Origin: Trochalopteron elliotii
Taxonomy: Eukaryota > Chordata > Aves > Passeriformes > Leiothrichidae
Assembly (NCBI GenBank): GCA_024734555.1
Contig: JANPWX010000054.1
Span: forward strand, 10,557,335 to 10,621,334
Reading direction: 5' to 3'
DNA length: 64,000 bases
Shown: positions 24,101 to 36,444 of the stretch, one piece after another
How positions within the stretch are numbered: the first letter of the stretch is position 1
How the letters are laid out: each line of letters starts with the position of its first letter
Notes under the pieces: model-generated
The model's input: only the letters and a program-made list of their open reading frames with translations
The model's database searches: none
What the model was told of the DNA's origin: nothing
Position numbers and translations under genes: made by a program

Positions 24101-27100
24101 GAAGATTAATACTCAGGTGTAAGCCACCAAAGAATTAAAGAACACCAAGGCAGAAGATTGACCAGTCTATTGTAAAAGAGCTAAGAGCAGAACAGAACAT
24201 AGAAGTGTACAACATTGAGAAAAAAACCCAATATAGTAAAATACCCCAATATAGTTTGCAAAGTAAAGATTCTGCACCACATTAGTCAGGACTTTGAGCT
24301 GAGAATTTTTAAAATTGAAGATTTGAAGTAAATAGTATTAGCTATTTATTTTCTGTAAATAACTTTCAAATATTGCTCAAAAAAACAAAAACAAAAAATA
24401 AATGACAGCTTTTTCTTCTTAAACAAAACCTATTTTAAAGAGGTATCTGGAAAGTGTTTCAAAAAGTTTGTCTCTCATAAGCCCTGGAGGCCTGAGCTAA
24501 CTAAGTAATTTCAACCAAACAAGATGTATTATGCTTGTTTCAATCATATGTATTAAATAGCAAACAAAAAAATAAGCTGGAGATAGTCCACAGCAGCTAG
24601 CTTAGTGTTGTTCTTCAAAACATTTCCTACTTACTATTTTAGGCCAGAAATTTTAACTTCCCTGTGACATTCAGCCACAAGTCTATCCCTCATCTTCCAA
24701 CTAGGCAGAAAATACTGGTTGCTTTGAACAAAATTATATTTGTGTCCATTCATTACAGTGTGGCTCCCTGCCAAGGGGTGCATCTTGTGGCTCTCTTTTT
24801 GGATGCTGCCACAAATATTTGGACAGCATCTGTAATGGAATTTCAGACTGGAGAGGGGGAAGCTGCACTTGGTATAGCTTAGACACATATGTACAACATA
24901 TTAATGTTAAGAACACAGCCATACATTCTGGCCACTGTCAGCTTCATTTGTATTTTTCCATTTGTTAAGGCCAGATATTATGTCTTCAGAGCTGAGGAAA
25001 ACTGAGAGGAACTCCATGATTGTTCTGGGACAAAACACAAAGAATGAAAACTTATGGCCATTCTGATAACCTGAGTCAAATGGAGCAAGGTCAAGTAAGT
25101 AAAAGCAGTATGTATTTCTTTGTGGGTTGGGGTTTTTCACCTTTTTCGGCACAAAAATGAGGCAGTCCTGTTCCTTCATCCAGACACACTCCAGCTTGCA
25201 AAGACAGAAACAGGTCCAACTTTTGAAGTTCAAATGATGTGGATTGATGCCTACTGAGGACTAGCCCATATATATTCATTTTTATAGTCCCCCAAATTTT
25301 AGGTTGCTGTATTTTTTTTTAACCCACAATTTAAAGGCAATTGTAGTCATACAGGCTACATCACATAGTCTTTTTACAAAACATTAAAGGCACTAAATTA
25401 ATTTATCTGCAGTCAGTCAAAAGACTTCCAAATAATAAGCCAGTGAGATGTCTTGGGAAAGAGACAATCTGTCCATAATAGAGACTAAAAGAAAACCAGC
25501 TTCATCTTCCACCTTCCCAACTCAGCCCACAGGCTAAATACAGAGAAACTCTCTCTAATCTCACATTCACTGCATGTTTCTGTTTCAGAAAGTCAAGGCA
25601 AGGACACAAAATCAAGAATCCTGGGGTTACTCTGCATCCTACAGTTGTCAACAGAGCAACTCTGAATTGCATGTTGGAAGGAAAAGAGGGAAGGGGGATG
25701 TTGAGAAGGGTCTATGGGCAGATACATGCTCAGCTATGTATGGCTTTGCTCCTGAATCTGAAGTTTACTTCAAAAAGTACCACAGATGAAAATTGCTGTT
25801 AGCATCTTGGCAACACAACCAACAGGGACTTTTAAGATTTGGAAATTCTTCCTCTTCTCTGGGTTGGGAACAGAATTACCTGAAACACTGAAGCTTTTAA
25901 ACTCTCATTACTTTCTGGGGACTTCTCCAGCTGAAATAAACATTAGCTTTATAGGCCATAGCATAATCTAGAGGAGTGCTAGAGACTCATTGCCCAGGGC
26001 AGAGGTGGCTGTTGAAAGGACAGCCTCCTCCCTCTGGGGAGCCTGAGTTGCAGTGTCTGTCCCCAGCACAGTTCCTTCCTTCAGTGCAGTGTATGGCCTG
26101 CTGTGCCATCTCACTGGGATCCAGCAGGAAAACAAAGTATGTAAAGCTAAGGTCATTCCTGAATCCACTACCAGCTTCCTGTGGGTCTACTCCTTCTGCA
26201 GAGGCCCCTGGACTCTGCTACCCTGCACAGAAGTTGGCATTGTGCACACTCATTGTAAAGACCAGAGTAAGCAGCACTGCAGGAATCAGCGTTTTGAGAG
26301 ACTGGAGAGGGCACTCAGGGCAGCCTCTGCCCCGTGCTCAGCCATTGTGTAATTAATCTTTTACTTTTCTTTTTTTTTTATGGGGGACAGGACACCAGGC
26401 TTGAATTCCTACTTTTAAATTCCATTGAAGTGCTCTGTCTGTGCAGGTGGGGGCCTGAGGCTGGAGGTGGGGCAGTCATGCTGCTGTGTGGCTCCACCTG
26501 CACTCTCTCTGTGGGAAAAGCTGAGGAGTGCAAGGCTGCTGGGGAAAGTAATTCACACACATCCTTTATAAACTGGTGCTCTTTTGGGATACACTAACAG
26601 CTGTGTGACACTATGACTGTGTGTGGAGGCTGCCTTATTGCCACATGCCCACTGCTTCCTGACTCAAGGAACAGGCTTCTGAACATGCTATGGTTGCAGA
26701 GGTCTCTGCACACTAGCTCTTACTGGTACTAGCAAAATAATAATACACATAGAGTAAAAGTTTAAGTAAACTAACACTGTCTCCTGATAAAGGATTGTTC
26801 TACCCCATAAATTATAATAAAATTACAAGTCAAGCAATTGCTGTTTAAAAATCCCTCCCCAGCCCCAGCTTGCCTGAGAACCAAGATTTGACAAGCTGGC
26901 AGAAATTATCAGCTTCAGCAGGCTTAGTCTGTCAGTAACAGATGCTTGGCCCTTGCTCATCCACAGCACCTGGAGCCATTGGAGTTCTCCCAACCAGAGC
27001 AGGATCTTTTCTGGGATTCAGAGCATCTCAGCCATGCCATTTCAGGGCCAGTATAGTTTGCAGGGATGAGTGAAGGCAGGGTTCAAGTACTCAGAGGGAG

Positions 27101-30100
27101 TGCTAGTGTTGTTACCATCTCAAAAAACCCCCATAAACACAATGACCAAACCCCACAACCCAAATTCAGATCCCCATTAAAAGGAAAAAAAAGGCTGTGC
27201 TGACTCAAGGTTAGCACCCTAAAGGTGCTGTGTTTAATGTTTCAGTTGTAGCTGCTGCTGCAGGACTTGGTTATCCACTGTATATCTTGCTAGCTTCATC
27301 CAAAGCTAGAAAGATTTATGACTTGATTATTCTGTGAATATTCTATATATCTCCATAAATACAGGGGACAAAAATCCTGCATTAACTTACATCCTCCATT
27401 ATCCCTCCAGCTTTTTTACAGAAACTGTACAGAATGTGAATCAGTGCAAACTGAATTTAAAGTATTTTAAAACATAGCATCATAAACTGGTATTTTCTAC
27501 AGCCCTCTCTATTCATGATATAAGGTTGTTGGGTGCTTCATGTTTGTTTGTTTTTTTAATAAGATAAACTAGCACTCTTCTTTATTACAGCATTATATTA
27601 AAGATGTTCATGTACTGTCAGAAATAAATGTATTTATAATGTGTAACATACTGTATAGTTCTCCACTCCAGGATCCATTATAATCCAAGTATAAGAAATT
27701 TAATAAAAGTATCACTATTATGAGAATTGTTTTCAGATATTTTATTAATGAACACCTGGCTTGTAGTATAGCAACTGCCACACCTTAGGGTGTCAGGTGA
27801 GCATAGCTACTCAAGAAAGGAATTGCTACCTCCAAGCTTTTAAAGAACTTATTTAGCTTTGGCAAAGAAGCAAGTTTGCTCTTTTGAAGCAGGTGCTGTT
27901 CTCAAAGATCTAGAGGGTGAGGACAGCCTTTTGAAAGTTCAGGTATGACAAAACATATATGTTAATTTTGAGCAGCCTTGTATTAGATGCTGTTGCTGGG
28001 CTTTGCTTCCACGGACAGGCAACACACACAACAGTTCCAAGAATAATCAATGAAGGCACTGGGACAAAGTGTGCTGATGCTCAGCACTGGGATTTCTTTC
28101 TGCAAATCTAGATGCAGTAGCAGCACTACACAACAGCCTCAAATGACAGATCTTAGCTGGCCCCTGGGCTGCTCTTCCTCAGCCTTGATTCCCAGGCAGC
28201 AGCACCCTCCTGGACAGAGCAGCTTCCTTTCCCCTGCAGGTGTCTAAGCCACTGTGTACAGCACCCCCCAACAGCTTTAACTGAACTGAATAACCAGGTG
28301 ATACAGAGTGAAGCTAAAGAGGGTGCTGACACAAGAAGTCACACACAGGTACTCAAAAGAAAGTGATGGTGGAAAGTCAGTGAGACTCAGCTAAAGGGAC
28401 GCCTAGAAAAAAAGTAAGGCAGAAATGCACCTGTGAAGGTAGAAAGGAAAGAATACACATTTTGCAGAAGCAAATATTGCATAACAGGGTCCATAAGAGC
28501 GACTAACACCCCAGTGGCATTGGAGAACAGTCAGTGAACTCAGGGTCGATGCTACAGAAGAGGAAACCTCCAGGCTGCCTTTCACCTTGTACAAGTGCTT
28601 CACAAGAACAACTTATACCTCACTGCTGGCTCACAGCCTTTTTGCCAGCTGAGGACCAAGTAGCAAGTCTTGAACACAGAAGACTCCACAGAGCAGATAA
28701 GGGAATTAAGTTTATTTCTTTGCTCACCCACCTCCACTTAGCACTGCATGTACCCTAGCACTAGGCATCATACCAGCCTCCTACACACAGCCCTGTACCA
28801 AAAGGGACAGTCCCTGCAAGGGAATCTATGCAATTCCCATAGGATACATGCCCAGAGCTCCCTGCCCCTTTGGGATGGTTCAGTAACCCAACAAAGGGCA
28901 GCAAGGACGTGACTCTCACAGCCCCTTCAGCATCCACCCAGTCATCTAAGATGAGAAGGTGTGGTTTGTATTACTCCTCTAATTGCCCAGTTATTTAACA
29001 TTACAGACTGCTACTAAAGACTTGTCATGAGGCACATAATGAGTTTACACTCAGCTTTCCCAGACAAGAGCTCCACGTGTACCAAGGTCATTTAACTGCC
29101 AGAGGTCTGATCTAAAACAGGAGGCTGTTTGACTTACCTTCAGATGACAGTTTTTTCCAGCCTGTGGTCTCCTTCTCCCTCCCACCATACAACTTTGAAC
29201 AGTCTTTCCTTCTGGTTAGATTTTGTAAGCATGCAAGACAAAGCTCACTGGTTATCCAGACAGTAGAAGGGAAAAAAATTTCTACTAGAAAAATAAAAAT
29301 ATTAGATTATTCCTGAAGTTTCTTGGAATGGGAAAGGAATTAAAATGCAGATCCCACCACTTGTTAACACCCTCCAATCACAGAGCATCAGCAGAACCTA
29401 ATTAAAAAGAACATCTACTGCCTCAAGCAAGTTACTGATCAGTTCTTTGCTTCTATGTATAAGTGCTATTCCTCCCTTTTAAAAGTCACAAAGCAATACA
29501 ATCAAGACTTCTCTCCTGCCCTTAACAGGAAGAATTTCTAATCAAGCCTTAGAGGAAAAGAGGGAAAAGCATTTTTCCTTCCCCTCAAGGAATACCCCAT
29601 CAGCTATGAGCAGATCCCAGTGTAAGTGCAAGCACCAGAGCTCCCCCAGACTGGACAGGAAGGAGGGGTGGAGCCCCATTTTCCCTGTACTGCCTGGAGA
29701 GTTTTGCTGTACTCTTTTCACCCAAGACCTCAGAAAGCAAAGAGGGATGCTGCCCAGCTGCTGGGACTGACAACACTACACTGAACTGCTCCTGATGCTC
29801 AAAATGGCAGGTTATATGTCTCATCTAAAAGAAATAAGTTAAAAAATTAAGGAAAACACTTTTATACCAACAGTGATGTCAAATTAACATTAATCCAAGA
29901 CCTTTGAGGACTCCTAACTGCCACATGAAGGCTTAAGATTAAGCTCTAAGAAAAGTTTGATAGTTTTTTCCCCCCTGAAGTTCAATCCACCTAGGTGCTT
30001 TCATTTTTTTTTCCAGTTGGAATGATGTTTCCATGCTCTCATTCACCAGAAAAATGCCACCTACTACCCTTTTCTGTTTCTAGGGCAAGAAAGGCAAGTT

Positions 30101-30594
30101 CATGCACAGCATCATTAGGAAGGCCCATTTATGAAGTGCTTTAGCATCCTTGCTTTCCAGTCCTACCACATGAGCACAGCCCTAACTTACCCAGTGATTT
30201 AGGAACAAGCAGGCTATTCCCAGCTCCTTGGTGCAGTCAAAATACCTGCTTTGCATCCCCAGAGAAGTAGCTGCAGGATCTGCTTTTATTGAGTTCTGCT
30301 GCACTTCTGCTCAGTGTTTGAATGGAGCCTAGGTCACTACTTTTGAAAGCCATAATATTCATTAACAGAAATGCCAACACCCCCCAGCATCAATCCTGCC
30401 TCAGTCTGCAGCCCAGGCCTTGACAAGGTCTCCAGTTTGTCCAAGACAGACATAACACCAAACCCAGAGCAGAAGAATTCCAGAGCGAGATGAATTCAGA
30501 GGCCTTTGGGGTAATTTTTGCCTTGCAAATAATGTCTTACAGCTGGGGTCTCCAGGGGAAGGAGTACCACGAACCAAATGGATTTGACAGTTGC
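21162..30594. other. Non-coding interval between the C8orf58-like gene and the ZP gene
   Basis: I recognise no exon on either strand. The interval is AT-rich, mainly from 24.2 to 27.8 kb. AATAAA occurs near 24397, 25935, 26816, 27624 and 27703, so any of these could end the 3' UTR of the upstream plus-strand gene. None is close to its stop codon, and the true end cannot be set. No repeat family is recognised with confidence. Confidence 0.45.
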
Positions 30595-30600
30595 TTTATT
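30595..30600 (-). terminator. ZP4: ZP4 polyadenylation signal AATAAA overlapping the stop codon
   Basis: On the minus strand the sequence is TTG-TAATAAAG: the stop TAA and the hexamer AATAAA share bases. Cleavage 10-30 bases downstream would leave a 3' UTR of only a few tens of bases, as known for several vertebrate ZP genes. Confidence 0.8.
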
Positions 30601-30723
30601 ACAATCTGTTGATTTTATGTGTTGCTGACACCTTCCTTTGGCACAGCACCACACACAGAGCTGTCCCAGTTGCCACAGCAGCAAATCCCAGAGCCCAGGG
30701 GACTGCAGCATGCACAGCCTCTC
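30599..30723 (-). CDS. ZP4: ZP4 exon 12: transmembrane anchor and stop
   Basis: Forty codons and TAA follow acceptor ccccacag|. A hydrophobic helix (VPWALGFAAVATGTALCVVL) precedes a short basic cytoplasmic tail ending INRL. The TAA is the first triplet of TAATAAA, so it overlaps the poly(A) signal. Confidence 0.88.
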
Positions 30724-33700
30724 CTGTGGGGAGAGACACCCCAATTAATGCTCCCAGTGAGGCACAGGGATGCCTTAGGGGCTCAGTCTTTCTGTAGAAA
30801 AGCCTTAGAGCAGCCCTCTTCCCCTGCTCTGCTGCCACACTTACCAAGGCCGTCCCTGGCTGTGTCCTGTCTTAGCTCATCCTGGAGGAAAATCACAGGG
30901 CCTTTGCTGGAGACATGGGAAGTACCATCCTGAAAAGGATGCTCAGCACTCCTTTTACCCCCTACAGAGCAAATGTGAAGGTTGGAGGTAAGAAGAGGTA
31001 TAGCCCTGAAGGTCAGCAAGCTTTGCCCAGGTCAGCTTCTCAATACACGGGAAGCCCTGAAGGCCACAATTTCCATGTCAGTCCAAGTAGAACTAAGAGC
31101 CCATGAAGACCTCTGTCTTTTTGCCATAAGAAGAGCCCTTAGTCAGTGGAAAGGAGCAGGAAATGCTTTGTCAAGCTGTCTATGCCTCAAGGGAATTACC
31201 CTATAGGCTACATATCTCCTACTCCCCAGCTTGCAGACCAGGCCCTTGCTGCCCCTTTGCATAGGGAAGCAGAAGGCCGGGGACACTTACTGACTCTGGA
31301 AGGACAGGTGGGGATGCAGGACTCCTTTACAGACTGGTGGCACACCGAAGCACTGCAGTGCAGGTACACCTAGAGAAAAATGGAACACAGCCTGAAATCC
31401 CTCATGCAGTGTCTGGAGACTGGTGATATCCACTTATTCCCTCCCCCTCCTCTGCCCCAGCAGGGCAGAGAAACAATAGGAAGAGCAAAAGCAAGAAAAC
31501 CTGTAGCTGGAGAGATAAAGACAGTTAAATAAGTGAAGGAGAAGGAAGAAAAAAACCTAAAGCACAAGTGATGTAAAGGCAAGCCACTTACCCTGCTCCG
31601 ACAGGCAGACCAGTGCCCAGGCAGTTGGAGCATCAGCTACTGGAAGATGAAATCCCCTAATGTTTACTGCTGAGTATAAAATCGTGCAGCATAGAATATT
31701 CCTTTGGCCATTTTGAGTCAGCTCTGCTGCCTCTCAGGTTCTAGCCTATCCCATGCCTACTCACTTTGGGTTGACAGACAACAGAATGAAGGAAAAGTCT
31801 TGGTATTCTGCAAGTGCTACACAGCAAACAGCAAGAACATCTGTTTTCAACACCGTTTTAGCAACAAAGCCAAAGCCACAGCACCATGTGGGCTAGTATG
31901 GAGAGTTAGCTCCATACCAGCGCACCTGTCCTTAAGGGGAAGGCAGGAAGGTCTGTTCGGACTGTTTCACATCCAGGCTGTAGCCTTGGAGCCCTCTGCT
32001 GTCCGCTCCAAGGCAGCTGCGAAACCTTTACACCACACACTTTCAAACTCTGTCAAATGCGGCGTTACAACACTTCTGCCTTGTTGCCCTAATCTTTTTC
32101 AGCCTTCTGATGTTTGCATTTTCGTAGTGGAGTTTCTCAGATTTTCATGTAAACAAAAGTGATGTTTTTGTAAACTGTTCTTCCTGTTTACATTCCTCTC
32201 TGGAGGAAGGACAATTGATAGACTTCTAGTTTGACCAGTGTGGTTGGAGAGGTGTCAACCTCGTTTGTCCAATCCGTGGTCATTGTCCAAAATCTATATA
32301 AATCAAAGTCGAAAAATAAACGCCCCTCTTTTTGCCAGTGTCGTTCTTTTCATGTGCTGTAGCGACACTCCCTGACACCTGGAATGCTGCTGCCCGAGAA
32401 CCACTTCACTGTGAACCTTGTTAAGTACAGCTGAGACCAATTTTGAGTATTAGTTGATCCCAGGAGCACTGGGCAAACAGTACAAGGCCGGGTGAATTTC
32501 ATGTGACTTAACTGGAGGAGCTCAGTGAGATTCAGAGCCCAGATGCTTCAAAATGTACTCAAAGTTATTTCTAAGTCATTTTGGCCAAGAAATGCAGTTT
32601 AGCAAATATTGATTAGCATAGCTAGAGCACACACCCTAAGCTAATTCACCAGACAAGCTAGCACTTGCTAAAGTAAACTACGACCCTTCTAGTAGTCACA
32701 TTTTCTGTCACAACCCTCCAGTGATGTCCCTTACCTCTACCACACTCACTTCAGGGAACAAGGTTTTTGGCATCAACCTTTCCCCTTCTGTTTCAGCAGG
32801 GGATTTTCTAGTCTTCTCCCCACTTGCCCAAGGAGGCCAAGAGACTCATAGTTATGAAGCAGTTCTTATTACTTGCACATTTTACTTGTCTTCAATATGA
32901 AGCTAGGCAGCCAGGACAGGATCTTACCAGCCCAGAGAGTTTCTCTTGGGAAGTGGAGTCCACAAAGGTGAATGTGTAGAAGGTGAAACGCTGGTAATGA
33001 GAGGACTGCTGTTCCCCTGAGGTGGAACTTAAAGGCATCAGCTGTGTCTGGTAGTTGTCCCCTGCATAAGGGCACCTGAGGAGGAAAGGTAAGGAAAAAA
33101 AAAAAGGTAAGGAAAAAAGAGCAAGTTGTTCCCCCAACCCAAAGTTTTTTACAAGTCACTTACCCATCCACCAAAATTGGCCACTGCAGCTGTTGCTGGG
33201 GGTTGGTACTTGGTGTGGCCCAGCAGTGGTGCAGAACTAAAATCAGGTCTGTGTCTGTTCTCTGAAGTATCTTGACTTCTGCATAAACAGGGTCTCTCAG
33301 AGTCTTCACAACAGGATAGTCACTGTCTGTATAGTAGGAAGTATAACTTCCATCTGGGACAGAAGAAACCTAAGAGTTATTTAAGAGCAGGAAGAAATAG
33401 GAATAGGCATCCTTTATGTTAAGTTCCCACCATGGCAGAGAAGCACTGCCAGGTTAACCCATCCATACTCCACTGTTACTCAGAGACCTGCACTGAGAGG
33501 CTTGAGTAGGTCCTGCAAACCTTTCCTACCTGAGGCAACACGCAGCTCCAAAGACAGAGAACCTGGCTGGGACACAGCAGGGAGTGGTGGCAATGTGAAA
33601 ACCTGAACACTCAAGGGAATGGAGCTCCCACTGATGGAATAACTACATCGGACATGTAACCTGTTGGAAAAGGAAAGCTCCAAATCAAGCAAATAACAAA

Positions 33701-36404
33701 AAACACTTTGATACCCCCTTTCTCCAATATGGGAACGTATAATTGCTTTAATTAGTTATATCCCCTTTCTTCCAACACTTCCTTTCACAAATACTTGAAA
33801 TTCTCTTTAGTGTTTAGATTTGAGAATCTGCAGATTGTCACTGATCAACACCAGCTTTATTCCTACTAATTAGAGATATACCAGACTTTAACATATTCCA
33901 GTGCCCTCATGTGAATTCAGAGTTTGTGACAAGCAGGAATTTCTCCAGTGACATTGAACACAGTGATGCCCAGCAACGTCAGCCCCAGGGTAATACCTGA
34001 AAATGCTATCCCTAGTGACAGAGCCAAGTCTCCCAGTCTTCACATCCTTGCTTGCCACCAGCTCGTTTTCATATACGGCCTGGTCTCCAAGCATCTGGAA
34101 TGACAGATAGGCACCATCACTGTGGTCAGGTCAGGCTGGATCAATATGAGCCTGGAGAACAACATTTGACCTCTGAAAGTCTGTAGCATGTCCATTAAGC
34201 AGCCAAGCAGCTGTCAGGTTGTTCTAGCTCTTCCAGCCTAGCAGCAGCTCTTACCTGAAAAGTAGTGCCACAGGCAGAGAGTGGAAACTGGTACACAACA
34301 AAGGCATTGTTTGTCAGGACAGGGACACAGGCAGTACTGTGTCCACTGGCCAGTTGCACTGAGTCCAGGGCAACAGGTGGCAGGGTCACATATCGAGAAA
34401 CAGCAATGGAAAACTGGCCATCTGGTGTGCAATGAGCTGTCACTGGAGAAAAAGATACAAACAGTCCTGAGCTCAGAGATAAGAGGGATGGAAAGGAGGC
34501 CCTGCCATCACAAGCAAGACAAGACCAGCAAGTCCTGCAGGCTGTCCTGCCTTTAACCCACAAAACAAGTGCTAAGTATGGGAAGACAAGTACAACCAGC
34601 TCCAAAAACAACACAGATGCTGGGCATAAAACCAGGTCTGTTGTAATACAGTGGAAAATGCTGGACACTTCACTGGGACATGATATTCTTGGCAGCCAAA
34701 AACATAGCCCTGAGCCACCTGCAGGAGTGGTACACACCAAGCATGCCTTGCCAGCAAAGTGAGAAATCCTGCTTTGCAGCATCTCAGAAGGGAGGGAGAA
34801 CTGCTGCTCAGGCTTACCTGTGTTACCAAAGTAGCAAGGCTTCACCCTGGCTCTGGCGTCATAGCAGCAGCCTCGTGCTTCACAGTCTCCCTGGCTGATG
34901 GGCAGGGAGGTACATGGCAGCCGGTCCTGGCTGGGAACAGCTGAACAGACACTACTGCTGGGAGCATCCAGGGCTGGAAAAAACAGCAGGTCTTTGCAGC
35001 TAAAGCAAAAGAGCAGGGGGACAAAGATATGAAGGACACTGGTTGAAGGTGTCCTGTTGACTCTGGATACAAATCAAGGGAAGTGAGAGTCAGGTGAGGG
35101 TCAAACGCATGGCCTGGATCTGGCATGGAAGCCTGCTCAGGAGAGACCTGCATCTCTATGGAACAGAGACTTCCCCTGAGGCCTGGAAGGAAACTGGACT
35201 TACATCAGATCTGTCAAGATAAAGTGTTTTAAATCAACTCTTGGTAGCTAAGAAAATCATTGTGCCTCATCTCTAGTTCAGTCCCTGAACTTGCAGGAAT
35301 ATCTCGTCTGCAGTTCAATCCCTGAACTTGCAGGAACTCATATAGCCAGAAAATGGCTGGGAGACACAATGAACATATTTACCTGCTGACCCTGCAGAGA
35401 GGCACAAGTCCCCAACAAGCTGGTGGCTCCTATGTCCAAACCCTTTTCCATGGAGCTTTCTGCACAGCAGAAAGTCCCTTTTCCTAGCCCCCAAACCAGC
35501 TAGGAGTGGCCATCTGAAAGAAATGGCACTCATCACCACAAGATTCTCACAGGTGCTTGTGTCTTACCAGGAGGGTCCACAGGGCACCTGAGCAGCGTCT
35601 GTTCATGAAGAACCTTTTGCCCAGCAGCATCTGTTCCTTCAAGCCCAACCAGTATAAGGTAACTGTGATCCTAGGGGAGAGCCACACCAGTCAGGACAGC
35701 CAGAGCAGCAGCAGTTACAGTCCCAGCAGAATCCCTAAGGTCACTCACCCACTCAAAGACATAACAGCCACCATAAGAGACCGATACTTTCCTGGAGCCA
35801 TCTGGAGTCCCAGATACCAAGAGCCCACAGCCAGAGTCATTCTGCAGAGCATGTGCCTTCCCTTCAGTATCTAGGGAAAAAGGACACAGCAGCAGGGGTT
35901 TCAGAGTCCCACATTGCAGATTAGACCCACTACAATCCTACCTTTCTGTACGAAATAGGGACCTATCCAGTATTAGGATCTAGAACAGCAGTGAGAGAAT
36001 CCAGCAGCCAAGACATCTAGATCCAGGCACAGCACTTCACCAAATCCTTGACTGCTGTGTCATATAAACAGCTCCCTGATTATGCAAGAGGTACAGAAGC
36101 TGTTCAGCAACACTTCACAACAAAACATGTTCCTTTCTTCTCATTCCATGCACCTCTGCATTTGAGCAAATATATGGCTAAAAATGCCTCTTGATATTGC
36201 CTCACCCCAAGTAGTCAGCACAAATGAAGCATTCCCCTCCCAGCCTGGAGGTAAGGTGAGCTGTAAGCTATTTTGGCCACAGGTCAGCAGGGTAGGATCA
36301 GAAAAAACACTGACATGAGTCCCCAGAACCACAGTCAGGGGACCAAGAAACACCCAGAAGAACATAACTCCTGATACAACCCTGGACTGCCCTACAACAC
36401 CCAT
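30599..36404 (-). CDS. ZP4: Zona pellucida glycoprotein, ZP4/ZPB type (complete, 12 exons)
   Basis: Twelve minus-strand exons join in frame to give 551 residues: 36206-36404, 35749-35870, 35568-35670, 34818-34973, 34255-34442, 33997-34094, 33530-33660, 33164-33353, 32928-33075, 31291-31369, 30845-30961 and 30599-30723. The product is an egg-coat structural glycoprotein made by the oocyte. It is secreted as a membrane-anchored precursor and polymerises through its ZP domain. It shows a signal peptide (about 13-28), an N-terminal region (to about 141), a trefoil domain with six Cys (151-188), ZP-N (about 194-300), ZP-C (to about 470), a furin site RGKR (472-475), a transmembrane helix (about 515-537) and a short basic tail. 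The trefoil plus ZP order marks ZP1/ZP4. The absence of the long Pro/Gln-rich insert of ZP1, and a length close to human ZP4, favour ZP4. Nothing is broken. Confidence 0.9.
30845..30961 (-). CDS. ZP4: ZP4 exon 11: furin cleavage site
   Basis: The split first codon completes Arg-Gly-Lys-Arg, which matches the RX(K/R)R furin consensus. In this family, cutting here releases the ectodomain from its C-terminal propeptide so that it can assemble. The rest of the exon encodes the propeptide linker. Confidence 0.82.
32163..32377 (+). mobile_element. Possible solo-LTR fragment in ZP4 intron 9
   Basis: The segment contains a TATA box (TATATAAA, 32295-32302), an AATAAA (32315-32320) and a terminal CCTGACA, an LTR-like order, on the plus strand. 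Both ends are uncertain and I found no target-site duplication. Part of the call rests on memory of similar avian LTRs. Confidence 0.33.
34255..34442 (-). CDS. ZP4: ZP4 exon 5: start of the ZP-N domain
   Basis: This exon opens the ZP module with the usual Cys in AHCTPDGQF, followed by Cys in TACVPV and SACGTTF. The fourth ZP-N Cys is in exon 7 (VRCSYS). ZP-N is the polymerisation half of the module. Confidence 0.9.
34818..34973 (-). CDS. ZP4: ZP4 exon 4: trefoil (P-type) domain
   Basis: This 156-bp exon encodes one P-type domain with Cys at residues 151, 162, 172, 177, 178 and 188, including the signature CEARGCCYD. Trefoil domains occur upstream of the ZP module in ZP1 and ZP4 but not in ZP2 or ZP3, so this exon fixes the subfamily. 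Confidence 0.9.
35275..35336 (+). repeat. 25-bp direct repeat in ZP4 intron 3
   Basis: Two copies of a 25-bp sequence starting agttca(g/a)tccctgaac lie at 35275-35299 and 35312-35336. They differ at one base and are 37 bases apart start to start. This looks like a local duplication. Confidence 0.75.
36206..36404 (-). CDS. ZP4: ZP4 exon 1: signal peptide and start of N-terminal region
   Basis: ATG is at 36404-36402. A hydrophobic run (VMFFWVFLGPLTVVLG) forms the signal peptide. The mature start contains a Cys in LTCGQNS and one N-glycosylation sequon (NAS). The donor is GG|GTGAGG, leaving one base of a split codon. Confidence 0.88.
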
Positions 36405-36435
36405 CCTGCTCTCTTGCTAGGCTCTTAGCCTAGCC

Positions 36436-36444
36436 CTTTTAAAT
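36436..36444 (-). promoter_or_regulatory. ZP4: TATA-like element of the ZP4 gene
   Basis: The minus strand reads TTTAAAAG about 32-40 bases before the ATG. If used, transcription would start within about 10 bases of the start codon, giving an almost absent 5' UTR. A second TTAAAA lies further upstream, near 36502-36508. Confidence 0.5.

Noticed and set aside
24634..25233. Overlapping minus-strand open frames in AT-rich DNA
   Set aside because: Translations show no domain. They are bounded by poor splice sites and probably arise by chance.
31704..32162. 152-codon open frame inside ZP4 intron 9
   Set aside because: It lies within a well-defined intron of ZP4 and shows no domain or signal peptide.
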